The notes below the pieces were generated by a model. It was not told the origin of the DNA, did not search any database, and saw nothing but the letters and a program-made list of their open reading frames with translations. Below are positions 36,601 to 44,317 of a stretch of DNA of 64,000 bases, one piece after another. Within the stretch, counting starts at the first letter, position 1. Each line of letters starts with the position of its first letter. Both the position numbers and the translations under genes were made by a program. This DNA is from Bisbaumannia salifodinae (GTDB taxonomy: Bacteria > Pseudomonadota > Gammaproteobacteria > Pseudomonadales > Halomonadaceae), in the NCBI RefSeq assembly GCF_039522585.1, contig NZ_BAAADR010000047.1. One strand, 5' to 3'.

Positions 36601-36834
36601 GCGGGCGGCCAGCTGGGCGAGGCGCTCCAGGTCGGCCACGCCACGCGGGTAGAGCACCGCCTGGGGCAGGCGCTGGTAAAGAGAGTTGTCGGTGGCTAGC
36701 ACCGTACGGTTGGCGTAATCCGGGGCGATCTCGCCCTCGAAGCCGGCATCCGCCAGGGCCTCGAGGAAGCGCAGATAAGGTGCGTCCCGGCCAGGAAGGG
36801 ACGGCGACTCGGTGGTGTCCAGTCGTGTAATCAT
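33643..36834 (-). CDS. YdiJ-type FAD and Fe-S dehydrogenase
   Basis: A 1063-residue enzyme colinear with E. coli YdiJ (about 1018 residues). The PCMH-type FAD domain (residues about 45-290) has LAPRGGGTGTNGQSLT and FFAPELSTSNRATLGGMIATDASG. The FAD-oxidase C-terminal domain is at about 300-560 (GMFGHVDAGVLHVRP, GEHGKGVRSEY). Ferredoxin-like clusters follow at CNGNGACYNYDPDDAMCP and CLACKSCAGQCPV. The last 300 residues contain a cysteine-rich CCG domain (GCCGMSGTYGHEARN). YdiJ relatives oxidise D-2-hydroxy acids, and D-2-hydroxyglutarate has been reported for YdiJ. A substrate linked to 2-oxoglutarate would suit the semialdehyde dehydrogenase nearby. It is downstream of the FAD oxidase and upstream of uspA on the - strand. 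Confidence 0.88.
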   Translation of the reverse strand: MITRLDTTESPSLPGRDAPYLRFLEALADAGFEGEIAPDYANRTVLATDNSLYQRLPQAVLYPRGVADLERLAQLAARESFRQVVLAPRGGGTGTNGQSLTDGLVVDVSKHMNAILDIDVEARRVRVQAGVVKDQLNAALKPHGLFFAPELSTSNRATLGGMIATDASGQGSCEYGKTRDHVLELDSVLLGGERLTTRPVSEAELDALCARDDAVGRVHRVAREIIDGERQRIRDTFPPLNRCLTGYDLAHLRTEDGRFDLNSVLCGAEGSLAFTSEAVLKVLPIPKHSTLVNVRYAGFMDALRDAKALMSSGSSSQTQPQARPTSIETVDDKVLSLAMQDFIWDDVAEFFPAAGNTPVHGINLVEFNDDDPERLAGRVAAFCRHLEQDAGVERLGYTLAEGRAQIARVYGMRKRAVGLLGNVQGERRPLPFVEDTAVPPEHLADYIAEFRDLLDARGLAYGMFGHVDAGVLHVRPALDMKDPADERLIREISDAVAALTQKYGGLLWGEHGKGVRSEYAPAFFGPLYPSLRRLKAAFDPHNQLNPGKIATPYIPPETAGKASTTLAANPAEPVRLVDPGLLTIDGVPTRGQYDRQIDERVWQAHGDAVYCNGNGACYNYDPDDAMCPSWKATRQRVHSPKGRASLMREWLRLQGHAGVDVLEESHEKKAEGAWGFVKNFPRRLRNTLARRRGEADFSHEVYEAMAGCLACKSCAGQCPVKVNVPTFRSQFLELYHGRYLRPLRDYLIGGLEFMVPTLSRIAPLYNAALGNRLVDRLLAGPIGMVDSPRLSRTSLRKWLAARGVSAATPASLGRLTEAEKARSVILVQDAFTSYFESTLVMDVVELLERLDIRVFMAPYAPNGKPLHVQGFLGAFERTAAKQAKRLGALADSGVPLVGIDPAMTLTYRQEYVKALGEAAVPEVRLLPEWLTEWLDERAPPLAPAGLALDAPDYRLLAHCTEKTNAPGTPKAWQRVFAAFGLELEVVASGCCGMSGTYGHEARNLDTSKTIYAQSWQPRVEDAANAGRLLATGYSCRSQARRLSATVLPHPLQALLGELRRLES

Positions 36835-36950
36835 GACTTTGTATACTCTCTCGGGCTAGCAGCGACCATAACCTTGCATACCGCTCGACGGGCAATGGAC
36901 TTCACCTGGACAAGAAAAAGTCGAACCATGCCCAAGAAAAACCGTGACAT

Positions 36951-38264
36951 TTACCTCTCCGGCCCCGCCCTCCACTGGTTGTACATCAGGGTGGCGGCCA
37001 CCCCGATATCCAGCAATGGTCTCGGCGGGTTCTTGGCAGGACGTGGTTGCGACAACATATACCTCAATAGATCAGAATCCTTGTTTGCCAGATGATCGGC
37101 GATAAGTTTTCCGGTTATCGTTCCCTTGGTAACCCCGATACCATTATGGCCGCCGACACCAAACACATTCTTTCCCAGCTCGCCGAAGTAGGGCGCATGA
37201 TTACGGCTCATGCACATTACCCCGCCCCAGGAATACTCCATCTCCACATTATCCAGCATCGGGAAACGCGCATTGTAGCCATTGACGATATGCTTTTTGG
37301 CATTTTCAAGATCAGTGGGCGAGCTCTTGCCGCCAGGGTTGAAACTGAAGCTGTTGCGCACCAGGATTCGCTGATCCGGTGTGCGGCGGACCGTGCTGCC
37401 GAAAGGGTCCGCGGGGATCACCCCCCAGCAAGCATCGCCACCCAGTCGCTGTTGTTCGGCTTCTGTCAGCGGTCGAGTCAGCCCCGCATAAGTGAAGATG
37501 GGAAGCAGGGTCCCGGAGAGGTAACCAAATTCCTGGGCGAAGACATTGTTCGTCAATATCAGCTTGCGAGTCTTGATCATTCCAGCGGGAGTATGCAACT
37601 GGATACGGCTGCCATGCTCGATCCGAGTCACCGGCGTCAGCTCACATAGCTGGACATTCTCGGGAAGCGTTCGTGCCAAGCCACGAGCCAGGGCCGCGGG
37701 CTGCACCAGTACCGTGCCTGGGGTGTAGAGCCCCTGTTTATAGTAACTGGTACCCAGCTTCGACTGCATGTCGGAGGTATTGACCATGTGGCACTCGGCG
37801 CCGAGCCGCTCGAGCCCCGAACGATAGGCCTCCAGGACCTTGATGCCCTTGTCATTGACGGCGGCTTGCACCTTGCCGCAGGCACGCCAATCGCAATCGA
37901 TGCCCTCTTCCTCGACGATCTCTCGAAGATAGCCGATGGCGGCGCGATTCAGCGACAGGTCCATGCCTGCGACCTTGAGATCCCCGATATAATCCGGGGC
38001 GGAAAGGTCGTGAGGCAGGTCGATCAAAAACCCGGAGTTACGACCAGAAGCCCCGTCTGCGACACACTGGGCGTCCACCAGCAAGATGGTGTCATCTGGG
38101 CGGTGAGCCGCCAACTGACGTGCCGCGGCAAGGCCAGTGAATCCGGCACCGACAATCACCCAATCGGCTTCGGTCGGCCCTTCGAGTCGCCGAGGCTCGT
38201 GCTTCGGGAGTATCTTGGTCCAACCACAACTATCATCATCGGCTGGCAGGTTGTTGATCTTCAT
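36951..38264 (-). CDS. FAD-dependent amine/imino acid oxidase (DAO family), paralogue
   Basis: A 437-residue flavoprotein with the Rossmann motif GAGFTG at residues 39-44, ASGRNSGFLIDLPHDL, TPGTVLVQPAALARGL and GGHNGIGVTKGTITGKLIADH. It is colinear with the 442-residue enzyme at 13371-14699 along its whole length, so one is a diverged copy of the other. It lies in a leftward run with a cupin and an alpha-ketoglutarate-semialdehyde-type dehydrogenase. The likely role is oxidation of an amino or imino acid, as for its paralogue. The ATG at 38264 starts MKINNLPADD. Confidence 0.85.
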   Translation of the reverse strand: MKINNLPADDDSCGWTKILPKHEPRRLEGPTEADWVIVGAGFTGLAAARQLAAHRPDDTILLVDAQCVADGASGRNSGFLIDLPHDLSAPDYIGDLKVAGMDLSLNRAAIGYLREIVEEEGIDCDWRACGKVQAAVNDKGIKVLEAYRSGLERLGAECHMVNTSDMQSKLGTSYYKQGLYTPGTVLVQPAALARGLARTLPENVQLCELTPVTRIEHGSRIQLHTPAGMIKTRKLILTNNVFAQEFGYLSGTLLPIFTYAGLTRPLTEAEQQRLGGDACWGVIPADPFGSTVRRTPDQRILVRNSFSFNPGGKSSPTDLENAKKHIVNGYNARFPMLDNVEMEYSWGGVMCMSRNHAPYFGELGKNVFGVGGHNGIGVTKGTITGKLIADHLANKDSDLLRYMLSQPRPAKNPPRPLLDIGVAATLMYNQWRAGPER

Positions 38265-38381
38265 TGTTGAGCACCTCTTGAGTGGGAAGATAGACCCGCC
38301 TTATCCTAATCACCCAGAACTCTTGCTGTTTTAATATCCGATTCCACTGTCGATAACGAAGAGGAGGCGTCGATGTGAAAT

Positions 38382-38409
38382 CAGGTGGGCTATCAGGAAC
38401 ACCCACCTG
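38382..38409 (-). terminator. Stem-loop after the cupin gene
   Basis: An 8-base stem (CAGGTGGG / CCCACCTG) with a 12-base loop lies directly beyond the stop of the leftward cupin gene. There is no T-run, so it may attenuate rather than end transcription before the next gene, 120 bases further. Confidence 0.5.
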
Positions 38410-38417
38410 TCTAGATG

Positions 38418-38780
38418 TCAGGCCACGTTGTAAATGACGTAATACTTGGTGACGGGCTCGATCACTTCCCAGCTTCCCTTGAAGCCGACAGGAATCACGA
38501 AGGCATCCCCGGTCTTGAAGGTGCTTTCCTCGCCGTCTTCATCGGCCAGGACGATATGCCCTTCGATCAGGTAACAAAATTCGTGACGCTGGCTGTAGTC
38601 GACGGACCATTTGCCGACCTCCGAGCTCCAGGTACCCGAGAGCAGTTCCTTGGCGGCAGAGGCGTACATGTTTTGCAGGCTCTGCTCGGGGGCGCCACTA
38701 AGCCGGCGCTCCGACTCCACCACGGACGTGCTTGTGGGTGCGGTGCTGTTCTGGAAGTCGATGATTTTCACTGCAGACAT
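38418..38780 (-). CDS. Cupin_3 (DUF861) small protein
   Basis: A 120-residue single-domain cupin. The second half reads FCYLIEGHIVLADEDGE, TFKTGDAFVIPVGFKGSWEV and YYVIYNV, the pattern of DUF861 cupins, which are common next to FAD oxidase and aldehyde dehydrogenase genes for amine catabolism. The usual His-rich metal motif is weak here, with Tyr and Glu in part of the positions. It is 26 bases from the aldehyde dehydrogenase stop on the same strand. An isomerase, binding or auxiliary function is possible; none is proven. Confidence 0.82.
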   Translation of the reverse strand: MSAVKIIDFQNSTAPTSTSVVESERRLSGAPEQSLQNMYASAAKELLSGTWSSEVGKWSVDYSQRHEFCYLIEGHIVLADEDGEESTFKTGDAFVIPVGFKGSWEVIEPVTKYYVIYNVA

Positions 38781-38806
38781 CGTTGGGCTCCTCTGAGTGC
38801 AGAGTT

Positions 38807-40243
38807 TTAGTTGGCGAACTGGTAGGCGGTCTTTACACGGGTGTAAAACTCTGCGGCATACCTTCCCTGCTCACGAGGACCATAGCTCGAGCCTTTGCTA
38901 CCACCGAACGGAACATGATAATCGACCCCCGCCGTGGGCATATTGACCATGACCATGCCGGCCTTGGCGTGACGCTTATAGTGTTCCGCGTATTTCAGGG
39001 AGGTCGTGCAAATGCCGGAAGACAGGCCGAAAGGCGTATCATTGGCCTCTGCCAGGGCGGCTTCGTAGTCGGCCACCCGGGAGACGGTGACCACCGGCCC
39101 GAACACCTCTTCCTGGCAAATGCGCATGGCGTTATTCACATCCGCGAAGATGGTCGGCTGCAGGTAGTAGCCATCGCTATCCGCCTCGACCCGATTGCCA
39201 CCCGCCAACAGGGTGGCGCCTTCTTGCTTGGCGATGTCGATATACTCCAGGTCTTGCCGAAGCTGACTCTCGCTGGCGACGGGGCCAATCTGTGTCGTTT
39301 CATCGAGGGCCGGGCCGACACGCAAGGCTTGCGTCTTCTCGACGAAGCGCTGGATGAAATCATCGTAGATGCCGTCGGTCACGATGACGCGTGAGCTGGC
39401 CGTGCAACGTTGCCCCGTGGAGTAGAAACCGCCCTGGACGGCGACGTCGACGGCCTGTTCGAGGTTGGCATCGTCCAGCACGATCAGCGGGTTCTTGCCC
39501 CCGAGTTCGAGTTGCGCTTTCGCCATGCGTGCGGCACAACGCTGGGCGATCATGGAGCCGGTATTGACCGAGCCGGTGAAGGTCACGGCCTGAACGGCAT
39601 CGCTGCCGATAATGGCATCACCTACCTCGGAGCCCGGGCCGACCACCATATTGAATACGCCGGCGGGGAGGCCGGAGCGAGAAATGATCTCGGCCAGGGC
39701 CCAGGCGGAGGAGGGCACCAGTTCGGCAGGCTTGAAGACGACGCAGTTGCCGTAGCATAACGCCGGCGCGATCTTCCACGCAGGAATGGCAATCGGGAAG
39801 TTCCAGGGCGTAATAATGCCTACGACGCCAACGGGCTCCCGGGTGATATCGACGGTGGCTCCCTTGCGCACGGACTCCAGGCGCTCGCCACCGATACGCA
39901 CTGCCTCACCGGCGAAGAACTTGAACAGGTAGCCGGCACGGGTGACCTCCCCGATGCCTTCCGGGAGTGTTTTGCCTTCCTCACGAGACAGCAGAGCCCC
40001 AAGCTCTTCGCGCCGACTCAGGATCTCGCTGCCGATGAAGTCCAGGGCATCGAAACGTTCCTGAGGACTGGACGTCCCCCAGGCGGGAGTCGCGGCCGTC
40101 GCCGCCGCTACCGCCTGCTCGGCTTCCGCACGCCCGGCACGACTGAAGCGGTCGACAATATCGGAGAGATCGGAGGGGTTCTTGTTCTCGAGCACATTAT
40201 TCCCAGCGGAAATAAAAGCGCCATTGATGTAACTGGTTTTCAT
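38807..40243 (-). CDS. Alpha-ketoglutarate-semialdehyde-type aldehyde dehydrogenase
   Basis: A 478-residue ALDH with catalytic Cys280 (STGQRCTASSRV) and Glu246 (QLELGGKNPL), and the oxyanion Asn in TPWNFP near residue 148. The C-terminal NMPTAGVDYHVPFGGSKGSSYGPREQG matches 2,5-dioxovalerate (alpha-ketoglutarate semialdehyde) dehydrogenases of the hydroxyproline and pentose pathways, and separates it from the PuuC-like enzyme at 14725. It would convert 2-oxoglutarate semialdehyde to 2-oxoglutarate. Neighbours are a cupin and a D-2-hydroxyacid dehydrogenase on the same strand. Substrate identity is inferred from motif similarity. Confidence 0.87.
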   Translation of the reverse strand: MKTSYINGAFISAGNNVLENKNPSDLSDIVDRFSRAGRAEAEQAVAAATAATPAWGTSSPQERFDALDFIGSEILSRREELGALLSREEGKTLPEGIGEVTRAGYLFKFFAGEAVRIGGERLESVRKGATVDITREPVGVVGIITPWNFPIAIPAWKIAPALCYGNCVVFKPAELVPSSAWALAEIISRSGLPAGVFNMVVGPGSEVGDAIIGSDAVQAVTFTGSVNTGSMIAQRCAARMAKAQLELGGKNPLIVLDDANLEQAVDVAVQGGFYSTGQRCTASSRVIVTDGIYDDFIQRFVEKTQALRVGPALDETTQIGPVASESQLRQDLEYIDIAKQEGATLLAGGNRVEADSDGYYLQPTIFADVNNAMRICQEEVFGPVVTVSRVADYEAALAEANDTPFGLSSGICTTSLKYAEHYKRHAKAGMVMVNMPTAGVDYHVPFGGSKGSSYGPREQGRYAAEFYTRVKTAYQFAN

Positions 40244-40264
40244 GACGGTTTCCTGTTTGGCGAG

Positions 40265-41221
40265 TTAGACCAGGTTGGTGGGGGTGCCTTTATTCCACTG
40301 ATTGATGTTCTCGATGGCACGATCCATCAACCCCTGCATGGCTTGCTGGCTGCTCCAGGCCACGTGGGGGGTCATGATGAAGTTGGGCAGCTCCATCAGC
40401 TCCAGAAGCGGCTCATCCGGTCGGATGGGGTCTTGTTCAACGATATCGACGGCGGCACCGGCCAGAACACCGGAGCGCAATGCTTCGGCGAGGTCGCTTT
40501 CGTTGATGATGCCGCCCCGAGCCGCATTGATGATCACCGCGCCCTTCTTCATGCGCTTGAGTTCCGTCAGGGTGAACATATCCCGGGTCGAACTGTTCAG
40601 CGGGCAGTGCAGGCTGATGGCATCGCAGGTTTCTAACAGCTCGTCGAACGACACGAGCGGCAACTCGGAACTCGTTTTCCCTTGGTTGTAATAGACCACA
40701 TCCATGCCGAGGCCCGCGGCCATCTTCCCCATGGCCTTGCCGATCATTCCGGTACCGACGATGCCGATACGGCTGGCATGAATATCGTTGACCTCATAGT
40801 CGAGAAAGACGTTGGTCTGCCAATCCTCCCCATACCACTCGTTGCTCTTCAGCAGGGTGTGATAGGACACAATCTGCCGACGCAGGGCCAAGAGTAATCC
40901 CAGGGCATGCTCCGCGACGGTGGCGGGAGAGTAGGCGGGGACATTGCTGACCTGGATACCATTCTCATGGCAGTAATCGACGTCAACGTGGTCGGTGCCG
41001 GTCATGGCAACACAGACCATCTGCAGTTTCGGCAGTTGTGCAAGTTCAGCGGCACGCACCGGTGCACCGCAGGTCACGACGACTGTCGCATCCTTGGCAC
41101 GCTCAACCAGTTGCTCGCTTTCAGTGTAGTCATACTCGACCCACTGATGAGGGAACCCGGGTTTCGGAAGGTGAATCTTCGGTGCCACGGCACTCTTGTC
41201 AAGAAAGACGATATTATGCAT
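40265..41221 (-). CDS. D-isomer-specific 2-hydroxyacid dehydrogenase
   Basis: A 318-residue NAD(P)-dependent dehydrogenase. The Rossmann motif GIVGTGMIGKAMG is at residues 153-165, the catalytic Arg235 is in NAARGGIINESDL and His286 is in PHVAWSS. The residue before the conserved Pro, normally Glu in the pattern VxxEP, is Asp264 (EQDP), a conservative change. The ATG at 41221 has GGTGGAGG upstream; ATGs a few codons earlier are poorer. Members reduce hydroxypyruvate or glyoxylate, or interconvert 2-oxo and D-2-hydroxy acids. The stop of the preceding FAD oxidase is 12 bases away, so they are one operon. Confidence 0.87.
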   Translation of the reverse strand: MHNIVFLDKSAVAPKIHLPKPGFPHQWVEYDYTESEQLVERAKDATVVVTCGAPVRAAELAQLPKLQMVCVAMTGTDHVDVDYCHENGIQVSNVPAYSPATVAEHALGLLLALRRQIVSYHTLLKSNEWYGEDWQTNVFLDYEVNDIHASRIGIVGTGMIGKAMGKMAAGLGMDVVYYNQGKTSSELPLVSFDELLETCDAISLHCPLNSSTRDMFTLTELKRMKKGAVIINAARGGIINESDLAEALRSGVLAGAAVDIVEQDPIRPDEPLLELMELPNFIMTPHVAWSSQQAMQGLMDRAIENINQWNKGTPTNLV

Positions 41222-41233
41222 AACCTCCACCAA

Positions 41234-42631
41234 TCAGCTCTTTTTTGTGGGAACATAGCCGGCCGGCGCGAGCGACGCCAGCTTGCGAGTCACCCAACCG
41301 GCGGTCTTGTTACGGTCTTCCAGCGCTTCCTTGCGTACGAGTGCGTCGCGTACCATGTAACCGCCGATGTAGCGGAAGGGTTCTATCGGGAAGCGCTTGA
41401 TTTTCGTATCGACCAGGCCACAACGGCTCCATTCATCGTCTTTCTCGAGCGTTAGAGAGGCGACGATACGGCTCGCAAAAACGGTCGTGGCAACGCCGTT
41501 ACCCGAGAAGCCTATCGCGTAGACGATATTCTCATGGCCACCGAGATGCCCAAAGGTGGGCAGTCCATTCATGGCTCGATCAAGAGGCCCCGTCCAGCTG
41601 TTGATAATCGGTACGTCAGACAAGTTTGGATAAATGTTGTGGAAGGCCTTGGTTACCTTTTTTGCGGCAGGAGAGGGGCCTTCGTACATATCGCCAACGC
41701 GACCACCAAAGCCGAATCTTCCCAAGGGCTTACCGAAGATCACGCGCCCTTCCGGGGTGTTACGGTAGTAGTTGAGCACCACCCGGGAATCGGTCATGCC
41801 TTCACCGCCGGTGAAACCGATCTCCTTGAGACGCTCAGGCGCTTTGGCCGTCGCCACCATGTCGCTGGAGACCAGCGCGATATCGCGGCGAAGCTCCGGG
41901 AAGATAGCCCCCCAGGCGTTCATGGCGACCACGACCTTTTGCGCCTTCACGCTGCCCTTCGTCGTGTGAACGATCGGGGTCTTGCTGCGCTCGAGGCGCT
42001 TCATCGGTGTTTTTTCGTAGATCTCGACACCGAGTCCCAAGGCGTGGCGCCGCAGGCCTCGCGCCAGCATCGCGGGCTGTACGGTGGCGGCATTGGGGTC
42101 GAAGATCGCTTCGATATTTTTCGGACTTCCGGTTCTCGCCTGCGCCTCACCGGGGGCCAGCGCGATAAAGGGATTCACGCCATATTCGTTGAGAGAATCC
42201 ACCAGGACGTCCCAGGAACCCTTTTGCATGTCGGAGCTGGCCGACCAGATCCAGCCTTCCTTGCGGTACTCCGCATCGATGCCGTTTTCCTCGCAAAACT
42301 CACCGATTTCATCAATGGCGGATTCGGCGGCCTTGCAGATACGCAGGGCTTCTTCGTGGCCACAGAGCTTGCGGACAGACAGGAATTTCCCCCACCAGTT
42401 GGTGGCGACACCGCCATTACGGCCACTGGCCCCACCGCCACAGAGGTCACGCTCGATGACGACGATCTTCAGCCCCGGCTTTTCCCGCTTGAGCCGGATA
42501 GCCGACCAGAGCCCGAGATAGCCTCCACCGATGATGCAGACATCCGCATCGATATCCCCCTGCAGCGATGGCGCGACGTGGCTGTCGTAATCCAGCGCCT
42601 GCGCGTACCAAAAACCCCTGTATGTATGCAT
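41234..42631 (-). CDS. FAD-dependent oxidoreductase, gamma-glutamylputrescine oxidase-like (PuuB-like)
   Basis: A 465-residue DAO-family protein. The sequence opens MHTYRGFWYAQALD, with the GGGYLG Rossmann motif at residues 35-40 and GGGASGRNGGVATNWWGKF. C-terminal signatures are SWTGPLDRAMNGLPTFG and GFSGNGVATTVFASRI. The arrangement resembles PuuB and related amine oxidases. It is the first gene of the leftward run that continues with the hydroxyacid dehydrogenase, aldehyde dehydrogenase, cupin and second oxidase. It is related to, but not a direct copy of, the oxidases at 13371 and 36951. The likely substrate is a primary or secondary amine. Confidence 0.85.
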   Translation of the reverse strand: MHTYRGFWYAQALDYDSHVAPSLQGDIDADVCIIGGGYLGLWSAIRLKREKPGLKIVVIERDLCGGGASGRNGGVATNWWGKFLSVRKLCGHEEALRICKAAESAIDEIGEFCEENGIDAEYRKEGWIWSASSDMQKGSWDVLVDSLNEYGVNPFIALAPGEAQARTGSPKNIEAIFDPNAATVQPAMLARGLRRHALGLGVEIYEKTPMKRLERSKTPIVHTTKGSVKAQKVVVAMNAWGAIFPELRRDIALVSSDMVATAKAPERLKEIGFTGGEGMTDSRVVLNYYRNTPEGRVIFGKPLGRFGFGGRVGDMYEGPSPAAKKVTKAFHNIYPNLSDVPIINSWTGPLDRAMNGLPTFGHLGGHENIVYAIGFSGNGVATTVFASRIVASLTLEKDDEWSRCGLVDTKIKRFPIEPFRYIGGYMVRDALVRKEALEDRNKTAGWVTRKLASLAPAGYVPTKKS

Positions 42632-43660
42632 ATCTCGCTCCTGCCGTCACCTTGATTATCTTTGGTGGCGAGGGAGAGGCCACCGGCTCATCGAGCATCT
42701 TTCATGTATCCGATAGTGAGTAAGAAAAGTCTTATGACTTACCCTCACTCCTCGGATGGATCAATTAAGTTTGCGGGCCAGGAAGCTAATATAATGATTT
42801 CAGCTACTGGGTTAATCGCCAACCGAACACCATCTCACTGCCTAAATTTAAAGGACCTCAATTTCATCCCGCATCGAGGCAAACTGACGTTGCACGGAAC
42901 CGTTCGGTGCAGGGGCGGGGTTACCACGAGGATGGGCAGAATCGACGGGACGAATCCCGATCACCTTGTCGTCTGCCGTTTGCTTGCTCCCCGAGCCTGC
43001 CGTTGCCTAGCGTCCACCGGATGGTGATGGCCTCGCATTCAGTCACTGCCCCGCAATGTACACCTGTGTCAGGTTGATTGACAACCATGTGTGCGCCTGG
43101 CTTCAACCAAAGTCTTATGGATAAAAAAATCAACGCATTATTGCTTCTGCTCGAGAGGGTGTTATGGCTGGTGAGTGAGATAAAAATCTTTTTAAAACAA
43201 ATGGATATATTTTTCTTGTGGTCTTCGGTCAGGGCTCGAGCCGCTTGGCCGGGGGCGCACGCTGTCCACGCCGGGTCCCAGCAGCAGGCCGCTGGCGGCC
43301 TCCAGCCAGGCCTCGTGGGAGCCCCTGATGAGCGTATCGGCGGCGCTCCCGCGGCAGGGGAGAGCGGGGAGTGTTTAGAGGTGTCAGTCTTATGTGCATG
43401 ACGAGGGTCCGGCCCCTGTCGGGTCGGGCGAGAGGAAAAGGCGTGTCACCGCCTACCAGGGAAGTCAGGGGCAGCAGGAGGTATTGCCCAACTGCACCAG
43501 CGAGCTCGACCCGCCGCACTATGCGTCCTATACCAGTGGCCAGCACGCGTACCGGTAGCGATACCCCCCGAGAGATGCCCGGGTGGCCTGAGGAACGCAA
43601 CGAGGCCTCGCCGTGGTCCATTCGGAGCCGAGGCGAGGCCTATCGCTGGGGATCGGGGCG
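42632..43660. other. Intergenic region of about 1 kb with promoter-like and remnant sequence
   Basis: The first 200 bases upstream of the oxidase gene are A/T-rich and presumably carry its promoter, including the AAGTCTTATGACTT palindrome. A related string, CAAAGTCTTATGG, recurs near 43110. From about 43205 the sequence becomes GC-rich; on the - strand a stretch reads like the C-terminus of a GC-rich protein (GSHEAWLEAASGLLLGPGVD), with no start, so it may be a gene remnant. No complete gene was recognised. Confidence 0.5.
42727..42740. promoter_or_regulatory. Inverted repeat upstream of the oxidase operon
   Basis: AAGTCTTATGACTT has 5-base perfect arms (AAGTC/GACTT) around TTAT, about 96 bases before the oxidase start. 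A similar AAAGTCTTATGG string is present near 43108-43120, suggesting repeated binding sites. The regulator is unknown. Confidence 0.45.
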
Positions 43661-44215
43661 TTAACGCGCCTGCCCAAGATAGTCGTCGGTGGTCGTGACC
43701 GTGCCGTAGGCGAAGGCCAGGGCGGCCATGATCGTGGCATGGACCTGAGCCGCCGGTACCGTCTTGCCCTCGAATTCCAGGTCAAGGGTGGCGCAGGCAT
43801 CATGAACGATCGTCGTCTTGTAGCCGAGGTCCGAGGCGGCCCGGCTGGTGGCGTCGATGCACATATGACTCATGGCGCCGATGATCACCAGCTCCTCGAT
43901 ACCCGGCTTATCCAACAGCGCCTTCAGGCCCGTCTCGAGAAAGGCGTTGGGGTAATGCTTCAGAAGCACCGTCTCCGATGCCAGGGGGGTAACCGCCGAA
44001 TGGATCTCCACCCCTTCCGTGCCGGGGGTGAAGAAGGGCGCCTCCGGGTCGGGCATTTCATGACGAACGTAGATGACGGTGTCCTGCACCGCCCGGGCGT
44101 GCTCGATGACCCGGGCCGCCTTCGCGACGGCGCTATCGATCCCTTCCAGGGGCAACTTGCCGGCGGGGAAATATTCGTTCTGGATATCGACGACGATAAT
44201 CGCGCGTTTGCTCAT
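43661..44215 (-). CDS. Isochorismatase-family cysteine hydrolase
   Basis: A 184-residue hydrolase. The triad residues Asp10 (IIVVDIQNEYF), Lys86 (LLKHYPN) and Cys119 (AMSHMCIDATSR) are all present. Family members are nicotinamidases, biuret or N-carbamoylsarcosine hydrolases and ureidoacrylate hydrolases. The start is MSKRAIIVV, with AGAGGACC before it; the frame is open further up without similarity. The gene is on its own on the - strand, 100 bases from the MBL hydrolase gene. N-carbamoylsarcosine amidase would fit the sarcosine genes 5 kb away, but this is speculative. Confidence 0.87.
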   Translation of the reverse strand: MSKRAIIVVDIQNEYFPAGKLPLEGIDSAVAKAARVIEHARAVQDTVIYVRHEMPDPEAPFFTPGTEGVEIHSAVTPLASETVLLKHYPNAFLETGLKALLDKPGIEELVIIGAMSHMCIDATSRAASDLGYKTTIVHDACATLDLEFEGKTVPAAQVHATIMAALAFAYGTVTTTDDYLGQAR

Positions 44216-44317
44216 GGTTAAGGTCCTCTTGTCGTGGCGGTGGCCTGCCGTCTGGATGGGATCGCCCGGTACCCACTGTCGGAATGGGATGGGGCCGGGC
44301 AATCTCGGGGGGGCCGA

